Counted from the first letter of the stretch, positions 47,429 through 58,899 are shown. The stretch: DNA of 64,000 nt from Nageia nagi (GCA_050084985.1 JBITNC010000001.1:47120001-47184000); one strand, 5' to 3'. Notes: generated by a model from the letters alone, not told the origin. Made by a program: numbers and translations.

Positions 47429-49560
47429 CAGATGCCCTACATTGAATATGGTTTGATGCTTTTGGTATAAACTATAATCAACTCATAAATTCAAAGTATA
47501 ATATAAAAAATAAGAAAGTACTCCTTGAAAAGTTATCTTACAATGGTAGATTTGGATGCTCCAATTTTTCACTTATATTATTCCCTCTCTTTGACTTGGT
47601 TACAACATAATAGACCTCTAATCATAGGATCAATCCAAGGAAAAGATAAAGGAACCTAAAAAGAGCTTAAACAAAAAATATTTTTATGTAAGATATATCT
47701 AATATAAACATTAAACATTATGAAATGTAAAGTATGTTAAGTAATAAGAAATGAAACATATCATTGTTCACTTACCCCCAAAGAGTTATGAAGATAAATT
47801 TCCAATTTAAATTGATCATATTGGTTTCCCAAGCCATCATGTTGTCATGGATTTTTGATATGGATGGCCCTTTCTTACAAAGGCACGAAATGATAAGATT
47901 GATTTTTCCTTACAAAGGAATCAAATGATAAGAGTGATCAACTTGGTTTCCCAAGCCACCATGTTTCCATGGATTTCCTAATAAGAGTATCACTCCCTTA
48001 TAGAGGAATCCAATCATAAGAAATAAACATAACATGAAAATATTTTTAGACAAATGATACATGTTCACAAGCATTATTTATGATAAGTAACAAAGAAAAT
48101 ATCTAATAATTTTCATTTATGATAATCAATTTTTCATGAAATTAACGATAAGCCTTATTTATGATAAGCAATATATGAAACCTATTTTTGCAAAGTATTA
48201 TTACAAATATAAGATGTAATGACAATTGATAAGTCAAGATCGTATGTAACTACAATATTGTTGACATTCACAAATTGACATTCATTCATGATATGTATTA
48301 TAAAGAGAGCATTACACAATATGTTTTTGAAATATGACAAGAGATTAATAAGTATACAATTTCAAAAATATGTGGCACATAAACAAAATAAACATATTTT
48401 TCTCCATTTTATCATATATATGAAATATCAAAATGAAAAAGAGATGAAATTTTAAAATTAGAACCTAGCAACAACACTAGAAATGTAAAGATGGTGCTAG
48501 AGTAAGACAACAAATTACTAAAAATAAAAACTTCTTTAGTTTTATACTACACTCATGAGGTGAAAATATTAATTAGTTTAGTGAAATTGATTAGGTAATG
48601 CAAAATTTGATGATCATTTCTAGGTTAATTTTTACCAATTTTCCCTAAGATATTTTTGAAAAATTAGGTTTTGTTACTGAAATGAATTTGCCTTTTTATA
48701 TTCCGTGCAAGTTATGACCAAGCTTAGGGTCTTAAATTTTTTAGAAAGAGATCATTTTAATCTAGTGATGAAGCACTAGAAAGGGAATTTTTAGGAGATG
48801 AAAAATAGTTCATGAATGAGCATGCATGTATTTAGCAACAAAAAGAAGAGTTGATTTTGGTGCATCGGCAAGGATAAGTGGGATATTTGGAAAAGAGGAT
48901 TTTAATTAGTTTATAAATAGGAGAAATTAGATTTCATTTTCACATTCTCATTTTGCCAACTTGAGCTCTAGTCCTCAAGGTTCTAGGTGTCCATTTAGGT
49001 ATTGAAGGATTTTATGAGAGCTATTTGCTAGTTGGGTGTGATTTTTTCAATTACATTAGGTTCATAGGGCTCTTGTTGTTTGTTCTTCATCTAAGAGATA
49101 CTAGCTATTGAAAATTTCCTTATATTCCTAATTTATACATTAATTAGAACATTTTTCATAGATTATTTTTTGAATTAGCTAAGTTTTTATTAAATTTAAA
49201 AAATATTCTAAATATTTAGGATAAAAATATAGGGACCATTTTTTACATGCATGGAGGAAAACTAAAGTCATTTTTACCATAGAATTTAGAAACAGCTCGA
49301 TAGATTTTGAATATTTTCTAAAATCGATGGCTTCAATTGGGAAACATCTTTGGGTTCTTAGCATCATTGTTAGAATGATAGTTACTTAAAAAGTTATTTA
49401 TTTAACTTTTATACAATTTTTAACTTAGATTGGAATTTTAAATTTTGGAAAATTCATTGTTAATACCTTTGATTTTAGTTGTAAATTGCACTATTTAACT
49501 TAGGTTTTTACTTCTATTTTAGTCTTTTCTTACTCGACTACTAATAAGTTTTATATTTTT
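47429..49560. other. unassigned sequence with local direct repeats
   Basis: No protein domain is recognised. A direct repeat of about 50 bases, with ttggtttcccaagcca and a following catggattt, occurs at 47814 and 47936. A shorter word ttacaaaggaatcaaatgat-like recurs near 47875, 47912 and 47995. Confidence 0.4.
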
Positions 49561-49639
49561 ACATGGACATAGAACCAGGCCTAGTTGATGAGATGCAAGC
49601 CATAGAGTCTAAATATGGATGTGGCTATAAGTTTTATGT

Positions 49640-50290
49640 TGACTTCTAAGGAGAGGGGGAGACTAGACTTGTCTAATTTAGATCACATGAGAGGAATTAT
49701 GTGCATCGCATGTGACAAGTATTTCTTGATTTCTATTATGTAACATTGGTGTGATGACACCAATACATTCCATTTTTCAATGGGTGAGATGATAACCACC
49801 CTATATGAAATTCATCACATGCCATAGGTACCCATAAATGGTACACTAATTTAGAGGGCTATTTTTTTATGGAAGATATGGAGGAGCATTATTATTGGCT
49901 CACAGGTGTGTTGTATTACTAATAGTATAATAAGGGTGCACCCCTTGATGATACTATATATATGCTTCTAAAGGATATATATAGTTCCTAGTGGTTTAAA
50001 CTTTATGTGGTGGTTATTATTTATACCATCATGTGTAGCGATAAGAACTACTAAAGCTTTCACATTGGTTTCGTTCCATTTATGCAAGGGATATGATTTC
50101 ATGGGGAGAGGTATGCATGGGCACCTTGCATTATATACATGCTTATGAAGATATTCATAACTTTATATTTACAAAGAAGGAACAAAATATAGTGGCTCAT
50201 TCCTTCATTTTTTAGGCCTAAGCTTATGAGCACATCAGTGTAGCTCGAACCTATAGACACCTAAAAATTATTTGTTCATCTAGCTTAGGT
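49640..50290 (+). pseudogene. plant mobile domain gene remnant 3
   Basis: The plus strand encodes KERGRLDLSNLDHMRG near 49650-49695 and, near 49745-49830, HWCDDTNTFHFSMGEMITTL and YEIHHMP, matching the W-x-x-ETNTFHL-x-x-GE-x-TITL core of the plant mobile domain (PF10536). A later block near 50105-50240 reads WGEVCMGTLHYIHAYEDIHN, then VAHSFIF and AYEHISVARTY, which is collinear with the equivalent part of remnant 1 at 13250-13400. In-frame stops occur, for example at 49738 and inside the core. It lies just left of the copia insertion. Confidence 0.65.
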
Positions 50291-51488
50291 AATTCATAAT
50301 GATTTAGTCCTTATTATAGCTCATCATGATCCTATCAGCCTTTTATCTCATCTTGACCCCATTCACATGATTAATTTTGGTAACTTAGCCCTTTGTTACC
50401 ACTTTTTTACTTTGAACCCTAACCAGCCTACTAGTTAGGATACCAATTGATCGATTAGGTCAAAACCCTAACTGACCCATTGGCTAGTCTTACATAAAAT
50501 ATAAATCAAAAATAGCTTTTCCCACTAACCTTTCACTTTGCATAATGGATACCTCATCACTTCTTGTTTTACTATGCACTCAATACTACATAATTGAGCT
50601 TTTGGCCTCATACCTTCCATTTGGAGCTTCACCCATCTCTTTCAAAGGCAACAAAAAGAGAATTCTTATCCTCATCTTACAAGAAATATTGGATAACTCA
50701 TGTGGCTTTGGTTTTTATGATATTAATCTCTATTTTGAGTTTTTTTCAAATTTGAGGGGAGATTCAAGAGTTCACATCACATATCCTTTTGGGTTTATCA
50801 TTACTATATTGGTGCTTGGTGGCATATTAGTATTTTCTAGGCTAGTCTCTAGTAGAATTAGGCTAGAATAGAATATTTTAGTTTTTGTTTTTAGTTAGTC
50901 CATTTTAGTCTTATGTTAGCTTGCATTTTAGGTATTGTGTTATATTCTAATGCCTTGTTGATTCAAGGTTTGGATTCTTACAAGCTATCTAGCTATATTT
51001 TCATGTTTATATGGTCTTAATAACTTATAACCTATAAGCCTCGTCTTATCTCTTATTTTATAGGTTATTTAGAGTCTTGGGTATTGCACTAAAAAAGGAA
51101 AAACTTTAAACCCTACCTCCATTTTGTTTTATTATCATTATCTAATCATGTTTCAAGCAATATTATAGATATTGTAGCATGGTTATTTCCAAGAGGAGAG
51201 AGGCCCCAAGTGTGGGGTCTCCATAGCTTCGTACATCCCTTTTTGGAAGCTTACAAATTGGTGATCATGATGGGATCTCTCTTGTCCAAGATTTACAATC
51301 ATATAGGATTTTTACATCCTTTTCTCTTTATTTTTATTTATTATATTTGACCCTTTCTTTCCATGTTTTCATATATTTTTGCATATTAACTCAATCTAAA
51401 TTTTTTGGGGAACATTCCTAACCAATCCTAGATGAAAGTGTCAAAATATTGAAGTACAAAATTCAACAAAATAGTAGCTAATTTACTA
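50291..51488. other. unassigned sequence between PMD remnant 3 and the copia element
   Basis: A 108-codon open frame at 50545-50871 is hydrophobic but has no recognisable domain and looks like low-complexity chance coding. The rest is noncoding. The same stretch continues after the copia element at 61024. Confidence 0.35.
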
Positions 51489-51493
51489 TAGAC
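51489..51493. repeat. target-site duplication TAGAC (left)
   Basis: TAGAC directly precedes the left LTR and TAGAC at 61019-61023 directly follows the right LTR. The match is perfect over the 5 bp expected for copia integrase. Confidence 0.95.
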
Positions 51494-51546
51494 TGTTGAG
51501 CATGTGTGTTTATCATTGTTGTCAACACGTGGTTTTGGTAAAGACT

Positions 51547-51945
51547 GGGTTCTGGAGAGGATGAGTTCCAGAGGTGATGAGGTCAGCAAGGAGAATTGAA
51601 AAGCTGAGGTTAGTAAATAAAGTGTTCTAGAAGAGATGACATCACGGGAAGAATGATGTTCACATTTTTGAATGAAATCGGGTTCTAGAGAGGATGAGTT
51701 TCAGAGGTGATGAGGTCAGCAAGGAGAATTGAAAAGCTAGGGTTAGTAAATAAAGCATTTCAGAAGAGATGACATCATAGGAAGAATGATGTCCACATTT
51801 TTGAATGAAATCAGGTTCCAGAGAGGATGAGTTTCAGAGGTGATGAGGTCAGCAAGGAGAATTGAAAAGCTAGGGTTAGTAAATAAAGCATTCCAAAAGA
51901 GATGACATCATGGGAAGAACGATGTTCACATTTTTGAATGAAACT
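51547..51945 (+). repeat. three 133 bp tandem units in the 5' LTR
   Basis: Unit starts are at 51547, 51680 and 51813, and a degenerate continuation starts at 51946. Spacing is exactly 133 each time. Each unit has gggttcc-like, gatgaggtcagcaaggaga, aataaagcatt and atttttgaatgaaa blocks. Confidence 0.95.
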
Positions 51946-52313
51946 GGGTTCCAAAGATGATGATGTTAGCAAGGGGTGATTAAAAAGGTCGAAGTCAGTA
52001 GATTAAGCATTCTAGAATGAAATGATAAAAGCTCAATTGTAAAAAACCAGGTTTTGAAGAAAGTGAGTAAAGCATTCTGGAAGCATGAAGATGATGTCAC
52101 GGGGAGAACAACATTCACATTTTTAAATGAAACCAGGTTTCGGAGAGGATGAGGTCAACAAGGGGTGATTAAAAAGGCTACAGTCAGTAGATTAAGCATT
52201 CTAGAATGAAATGATAAAAGCTTAATTGTGAAAAAATCAGGTTCCAGAGAAAGTGAGTAGAGCATTCCGGAAGTGAGAAGATGACGTTAGCAGTGTGTGT
52301 TGAAAATTTTGGA

Positions 52314-52620
52314 AGGCCACGTAGATACCTTGGAACTCTCTTTTGGAGTCTGAAGATGATGACATCATGGTGTGGACATCGTGGGAAGCATTTTACTCTA
52401 CTTCCAAAGTCTAGAGAAGATGACATTAGCAGTTGGTGTTGATAAGTCTGAAAGGCCACACAGATACCTTGGAACTCTCTTTCGAAGTCCAAAGATGATG
52501 ACATCATGGTGAATACAATAAACATCTGGTAAGCTAGTAGGCCACGTAGATACCTTGGAACTCTCTTCTAGAGTCTGGAGATGATGACATCATGGTGAAT
52601 ACAATAAACATCCAGTAAGC
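52314..52620 (+). repeat. aggccac-type subrepeats in the 5' LTR
   Basis: aggccac...gataccttggaactctct begins at 52314, 52453 and 52539. Each copy is followed by a tctgg-like site and gatgatgacatcatggtg. Spacings are 139 and 86 bases. The same set is in the 3' LTR near 59733-60010. Confidence 0.85.
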
Positions 52621-53581
52621 TAGTCAATCTCTAGGCTATAGAAAGAGACTCTGAAACTAAAAATCATATACTATCAAATCTCCAGAATCAATGGAGAAAG
52701 AGTTACATTTGTCTGAACAACTCTATTTGAGCAAGAGGAGCGTTCATCAGTTACAGCAGTTGCAGTCTCAGATAGTGAACTCTCTTAGTGCAGGAGCAAT
52801 TACAAATAAAGATTCCTTTTTAGTTTGTTTTTGATAACATGTGATGATAGGAATAGTTTCGTGAGGGGTTTTCTTGATGTGTAACGGTTTTCTTGATGTG
52901 TAACAATTTGTAGGAATGGATGTGAAGAGTGGATTGTAGATTTAGGGAAAACGGGTGAGCAGAGAGGTGGGGAGTTGAAGTAATAGCATGGAAGAGGTGG
53001 AGAGAGGATCGAAGAAGGTGTGAAAAATGAGCATGGAGAGAAGGGTGAGAAGAGAAGTGTGTAGTGGAGAGGGAAGAGCATGGAAGAGGGGAGTATCCAG
53101 AGTATGTGAAGTGAGCAAATGAATATGCAGAGAGGATAGTGATTGTTTAACTGTGTTACTTTGGAGCTGTGTGCAGAGATCAAACAATGAGCATTAGAGC
53201 TAGACCATTGAGGGTCTTCTAGAACTGTATTCCTTCCTCCTTTTTGAATGTTGTATCAAGTGGGTGCTTGATAGCTGGAGTTGGTGCTCCAAGCAGTAGG
53301 TGCTGCTATATTTAAAGTGGTAGTTGGTGCTACCCTTCATAGTTGGTGCTATGAATCTATAAGATTTCTTTAATGACTAGATTTGGATTGGAGTCCAAGT
53401 AGTCATGTTCAGGGATGTAGCCAATCTGGTGAACCTCATTATATCTGGTGTTGTGTGATGTACTTGGTGTGCTTGCTCAATTTTCTCTAGCTTTTAATTT
53501 GTCTTTATTTATAAGCTTAAATTGATTATTTTTATATACATTGATTCACCCCCCTCTCAGTGTCACTCGAAGTCCAACAAT

Positions 53582-53594
53582 TAGTATCAGAGCC
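53582..53594 (+). other. primer binding site (initiator Met tRNA type)
   Basis: TAGTATCAGAGCC begins two bases after the LTR end. It differs from the usual plant TGGTATCAGAGCC by one G-to-A change. Confidence 0.9.
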
Positions 53595-53643
53595 ACGTTC
53601 CTACTTAGGCTATAATAGCTAAGGAGATCCTGGTAGTGGCACT

Positions 53644-55459
53644 ATGGAAAGCAGAGAAGGTTTCTCATCTAACAAGGCACCTCTCTTTGAAGGAATCAAT
53701 TATGCTCTCTGGAAAATTCAAATGAAGACTTATCTTAGTGCATTAGGTTTTGGTACTTGGGATGCTGTTAAAAGGGGTTACACTCCTCCCCCTACAGGTC
53801 CATCAGATGAAGCAAAAAGAAAGGCATTTGAATGTGATGTAAAAGCAAGAAATGCCCTAATGTGTGGTCTTGTGGACAGTGAACTGGTGAAAGTTATGGC
53901 ATACAAATCTACAAAAGAAATATGGAATAAGTTGAAGAGCATTCATGAAGGAGATGATAAAGTCAAGGAAGCAAAACTCCAAACTCATAGAGCTCAATTC
54001 GAAGTTCTAAAGATGAATGAAGATGAAACCATCGAAGCATACATGTTGAGAGTAAATGAAATTACCAATGCAATCAGAGGTCTTGGAGAAGAAATTGAAG
54101 ATCATGTCATCGTAAAAAAGGTACTACGATCTCTCACATCTCGCTTTGATTCAAAGGTGTCTGCTATTGAAGAAGCAAAAAATTTGAAAACTTTTAGCAT
54201 GGATGAAATGCATGGATCGCTGATTGCTTATGAAATGAGGATTGGAAAAAGCAAAACATTCAGAAAATGAAGCAGCATTTAAAGCCAATAATAGTACCAA
54301 AGCCAAAATAGATTCTGATGATGAGGAACAATCTGATGAAGCAGAAGCAAATTTTGTTAGAAAGCTAAAAAGGGGAAAAGGTAAATATAAAGGCAAGCTA
54401 CCATTTAAATGTTTTAACTATGGTGGTGTTGGTCATTTCATTTCAAAATGTCCATATAGAAAATTTGATAAAGATGATCAAGAATCATATTTTGAGAAGA
54501 ACCACAAAATAAAATCTCATGCTCGAAATAGAAGGTCAAATAGACAGAGCTTCATATCTAGAAATGAAGGCTCCACTGATGATGATTCCAGTAATGAATC
54601 AGAAAAAGAATACAATGGAGCATTGTTTATGGCATTTGAAGAGAAACTGAATGAAGATAATCAAAATGACCAAGAACATAAAAAGGAAGAGATAGATGAA
54701 GAAAATGACTATGAGATTGAGATTGATCTTGAAGAAGAACTAATAATAGCATTGAATGAACTGAATAAAGAAATAAAGAAAAATAAGAAACTCTCAAAAA
54801 GGTTTGATGATGCAAGTAATATTATAGAAAACTTAAAAATAGAAGTGGAAGAATCTAAGAGGATAAATGAGAGTTTGGAGGAACAGCTTCTTGTGAAAGT
54901 TACAAATTGTAGTAAGCTTGAAGAAGAAATAACTGGGCTACGTATGCAACTAGAGGAAGTCACCAAGAAAATTAGCTCTTTTGAATATCTAGAAGGAAGG
55001 TCGACTAAACTCAACGAAATCATTAACAGTCAAAGAATGTTTTCTAATAAATATGGTCTGGGATATGAACAAGGACAATCTTCCAATGACATAAAAAGGG
55101 AAAACATAAAAGAAACCAAAAAGAAGGAAGATAGCTCAAGACTGGAGGATGATGGCTTCACTCAAGTGCATTCCAGAAGAAGACCCTATGCAGGACCAAG
55201 AAGTACTCAGCAATATAATAGCTACATCCATCCCTTCAATGGATACTATTTCAAATGCAATGCATATGGACACAAAATTTCTGAATGTAAGTATAATATC
55301 GTTCCAAGAACCTTTGTTACTAGGAATGCATTCGGCCCACTAATGGAGTATCTAGTTGAGTGTTACAATTGTCATGAGTATGGACACATTGCTAGACTCT
55401 ACAAAAATAATCATGGCATGAGGTTCTTTCCATCGAGACAATTTCCTTCCATAAGATAG
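53644..55459 (+). pseudogene. copia gag remnant (frameshift, three damaged zinc knuckles)
   Basis: The first open frame, 53644-54270 (208 codons), begins MESREGFSSN and carries the copia gag core (LFEGINYALWKIQMKTYLSA, WDAVKRGYTPP, EIWNKLKSIHEGDDKVKEAK). A one-base frame change near the GGAAAAAG run at 54243-54250 moves the continuation to the frame open from 54242 to 55459. That part has a knuckle at about 54409-54452 (CFNYGGVGHFISKC), a long Glu/Lys/Leu-rich coiled coil (about 54700-54980), and two more knuckles near 55251-55290 and 55361-55405. In each knuckle one Cys is Tyr. The segment ends at stop TAG 55457, with another at 55466. Confidence 0.9.
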
Positions 55460-55897
55460 AATAAATAGTTTCAGAGCAGTCATCCACAGGAAGAAGAAAA
55501 ATATAATAAAAAACAAGAAGCTGAAATAAAAGTAAAACAAGTCTGGAAAGAAAAGGAGAAACTTAGAGAGGATAAAGAGTCTTTAATCATTCAAATAGCA
55601 TTAAAAGCTCAAGACAAACCATCACCATGGATATTAGATAGTGGATGCTCAAGTCACATGATAGGTGACAAGAAGAAATTTCAAAAACTACAGGAATATG
55701 AAGGTGGGTCAGTAAGATTTGGAAACAATGATGGTGCACAGATTATCAGCAAAGGGACAGTCAAAATAAATGATGGCAACATCAGATCCGAAGAGGTATT
55801 ATTTGTTATGGGACTGAAGCATAATTTGTTGAGCATCAGTCAAATATGTGACAAAGGACATGATGTAATTTTCAAAAAGCATGGTTGTGAGATCTGA
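55460..55897 (+). pseudogene. copia protease remnant
   Basis: The active site reads WILDSGCSSHM, with D-S-G at 55637-55645. The downstream VLFVMGLKHNLLSISQICDK at about 55796-55855 matches the end of the copia retropepsin. It stays in the same frame as gag part 2 and pol. The stop TGA at 55895-55897 fits CGA to TGA. The catalytic Asp is retained. Confidence 0.9.
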
Positions 55898-56977
55898 AGG
55901 GAAAATAGTGGTAGACTTGTAGCAGTTGGTACAAGAACCTATGGTAATTTATACACCTTATTAGATATTTCAGAGGGATCATGTCTTCTAGGCAAGGAGA
56001 GTGATGATTGGCTATGGCATAAGAGATTGGGACACATCTATTTTAAAAACTTGATGAACATTTGCTCAAAAAGAGCAATAAGAGATATGCCTAGTATCAG
56101 CACACCAGTAAATGATATTTGTGATTCATGCCAAAGGGGAAAGCAAACTTGGGCAAAGTTCAAAGTGAAAGAATATCACACAAGCAGACCATTGGAAATC
56201 ATACACATCGACCTATGCGGACCAATGAGAACACAAAGTGTCAATGGAGATAAGTATTTTATTTTGTTCATAGATGATTATTCAAGAATGACTTGGGTGT
56301 AATTTTTGAGACATAAATCTAAAGCTTTTGAAATGTTCAAAGCATTTAAAAATCAAGTAGAAAATCAGATAGAGAGGAGAATTAAATGTCTTTGCTCAGA
56401 CAGAGGAGGTGAGTTCACTTCTGATGAATTTTCTAAGTTTTGCATACAACACGGAATTAAAAGACAATTCTCTGCAGCAAGAACTCCACAACAAAATGGA
56501 GTAGTTGAAAGGAAAAATAGAGTAGTATAAGAAATGGCTCAAACCATGCTGATAGAAAGCAAGGTTGCTAATAGGTTCTGGAAAGAAGTAGTGCATACTG
56601 TAGTGCATATTCAAAATAGATGTATGATGCGACCACATGAGGATAGAACACCATATGAATTATGGTTTGGAAGAAGAGCTACAGTGAGGCACTTTAGGAT
56701 CTTTGGCAGTAAATGCTATATCAAGAGAATAGAAGAAAATTTAGGAAAGTTTGAGGATAGATCTGATGAAGGTATCTTTCTTAGTTACTCTTCGAAGAGC
56801 AAAGCATACAGGTGTTACAATAAAAGGATAAAAACAATTATTGATAGTGTCGATGTCCGTGTTGATGAGCAAAGAGATCTTCCCAAGAGAAATGATGATG
56901 ATGATCTTCCTGCCTATCAAGATTCAATTGAAGAAGACAAAAAGAATAAAAACAAATCTAAGCCTCCTGTACAATAA
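55898..56977 (+). pseudogene. copia integrase remnant
   Basis: The zinc-binding H-x4-H is at 56018-56035 (WLWHKRLGH) and C-x2-C at 56120-56131 (CDSC). The catalytic residues are D at 56210-56212 (HIDLCGP), D at 56399-56401 (CSDRGGEF) and E at 56507-56509 (VVERKN), giving the D-x35-E spacing. Stops in the single frame are TAA at 56300, 56528 and 56975. Two fit CAA to TAA, and the first replaces a residue that is usually Tyr. All catalytic and zinc ligands remain although the frame is broken. Confidence 0.92.
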
Positions 56978-58340
56978 TCACAAGTAAAGAAACCAAAAGA
57001 TTCAAATTCACCAAGTAACCCAAATAGTGTTTCAGAAAATGAGTCTAAAGAAGATGAAAATTCAAAAGCTCCACCAAATAGATGGCACAAGGATCATCCA
57101 TAAGAGCAAATCATCGATGAGTTTCATACAGGCATCCAAACTCGCAGAGGGGTTTCACGCACCTATTCTCTCCTATCCAATATAGAGCCTAAAAATGTCT
57201 CAGAAGCTAGCCAAGATGAAAGCTGGATGAAAGCAATGGAGGAAGAACTCACTCAAATTGAAAAGAATGAAACATGAGAACTTATTCCTAGACCAACCAA
57301 CAAAAATGTGATTGGCACAAAGTGAATTTTTTGCAATAAGTTGAATGAAGATGGGATAGTGGTTCGAAATAAAGCTAGACTTGTTTGCAAGGGATATGCT
57401 CAAGTTGAAGGAATTAATTTTGAAGAAACTTTTGCACCTGTGGCCAGATTAGAAGCTATTCGCATGTTTTTAGCTTTTACAGTGTATAAAGACTTTAAAG
57501 TTTATCAAATGGATGTAAAATCAGCCTTTCTAAATGGCAAAATTGAGGAAGAAGTCTATATTGAACAGCCATATGGTTTCCAATTCAGAGAGAATCCTAA
57601 TCTGGTATGCAAACTAAAGAAGGCTCTATATGGTTTAAAATAGGCACCTTGAGCATGGTACTCCAGACTTGATACATATCTTCAGCAGCAAGGCTTTAGA
57701 AAAGGAATGGTGGATAGCAATTTATACATTAAATCAGAAAAGGAAAATTAGCTAATTGTTGTTGTCTATGTAGATGATATAATCTTTGGAGGAAGCAAGA
57801 ATGAGCTATGTAAAAATCTTACTAACAACATGCAAACAGAATTTGAGATGTCTATGATAGGTGAGCTTGCATTTTTTCTCGGCTTACAAATCAATCAGTT
57901 GAAGAATGGCATGTTCATTTCTCAAACCAAGTATGTTAAGGAGATGCTGAAGAAGTTTACCATGGAAGACTGTAAACCTATGAGCACCCCTATGATAATA
58001 GGCTGCAAATTAAGTAAGGATGATAAAGCACCAACAGTAGATCAAACACAATATAGGTCAATGATTGGAAGTTTATTATATTTGATAGCTACTAGACTGG
58101 ATATTCTTCAAGCAGTATGTATGGTTGCTCAATTTCAAGCAAATCCCAAAGAAACACATGTTACTGTAGTAAAGAGAATATTCAAATATCTCAAAGGTAC
58201 AGTAGAATATGGTTTATGGTATCCTAGAGGAAAGGACTTTACACTTGTTGCCTTTTCAGATGTAGACTGGGCAGGATGCATGGATGATAGGAAGAGCACC
58301 AGTGGAGGAGCATTTTATTTGGGTAATAATCTTGTTGGCT
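56978..58340 (+). pseudogene. copia reverse transcriptase remnant
   Basis: The same frame continues with [45 protein letters not shown] and the active site YVDD at 57767-57778 (VVVYVDDIIFGG). It then reads FFLGLQINQ and GSLLYLIATRLDI. In-frame stops are at 57101 (TAA), 57275 and 57323 (TGA, each at a conserved Trp), 57641 (TAG) and 57650 (TGA), the last two in the KQAPRAW block, and 57749 (TAG). Apart from the first, all fit CAR, CGA or TGG codons hit by C-to-T or G-to-A changes. Confidence 0.93.
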
Positions 58341-58714
58341 AGCATAGTAAAAAGTAAGACTCAGTATCCCTATCTACAGCAGAAGCAGAGTATATAGTAG
58401 CAACTTCTTGCTGCACACAGATTCTATGGATGAAGTAGATGCTAAAAGATTTTGGTATACAGATTAACGAGCCCATATCAGTTCTTTGTGATAACACAAG
58501 TGCAATCAATATATCAAAAAATCCTATTATGCACTCATGAATAAAGCATATTGCAATCAGATATCACTTTCTAAAAGAAAGAGTGGCACAAGGAGAAGTA
58601 AAGTTGGATTTTGTTCCAACCACAGAGTAAGTAGTAGACATCTTTACAAAGCCTTTGCCCAAAGATGTCTTCGAACATCTTTGAAACAAGCTAGGAGTTG
58701 TTGTCTTTCCCTAG
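58190..58714 (+). pseudogene. copia RNase H remnant
   Basis: The frame reads FSDVDWAGCMDDRKSTSGGA (about 58255-58312), then the SVSLSTAEAEYIVATSCCTQ block (about 58361-58420), VLCDNTSAINISKNPIMHS, and the C-terminal FTKPLPKD block. Stops lie at 58340 (TAG, at Trp), 58355 (TAA), 58436 (TAG), 58538 (TGA), 58628 (TAA) and 58682 (TGA). Each coincides with a position that is usually Trp, Gln or Arg. The natural end is probably the TAG at 58712. The catalytic D, E and D residues remain. Confidence 0.9.
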
Positions 58715-58899
58715 CATTAGCTAGTTCTGGATGTCACATTCTCAGGGGGAGTGTTTATTTTTTTCCTTCCTATATTACTTATGAGAATGTCAAGTATGGA
58801 CTCAGGGGGAGTCTATAAATGCCCTTTGTTATTATTGACAAAGGGGGGGAGAAAAGTCCTGATGCTGGTGTCTAATCAAGTGGTGTTGCCAACAATTCC

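Larger units (their letters stand above)
51494..53579 (+). repeat. 5' LTR of copia element
   Basis: It runs from TGTTGAGCATG to GTCCAACA and matches 58912-61018 along its length. It holds three 133 bp tandem units, a second family of units with aggccacgtagatacctt, and two 19 bp units at 52867-52904 where the 3' LTR has three. A TATA-like tatatttaaag is near 53308. Confidence 0.97.

Noticed and set aside
50545-50871. 108-codon plus-strand frame as a possible gene
   Set aside because: Hydrophobic, unrecognised, and surrounded by noncoding sequence. Chance opening is likely in AT-rich DNA.
52184-53187. Minus-strand open frames inside the copia LTRs (52184-52525, 52800-53183, 52942-53187 and their partners at 59797-60518)
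   Set aside because: They lie in tandem subrepeats and purine-rich LTR sequence, occur in both LTRs and have no domain.
54151-56638. Minus-strand frames opposite copia gag and integrase
   Set aside because: Ser/Leu-rich mirror translations of Glu/Lys-rich gag and of integrase.
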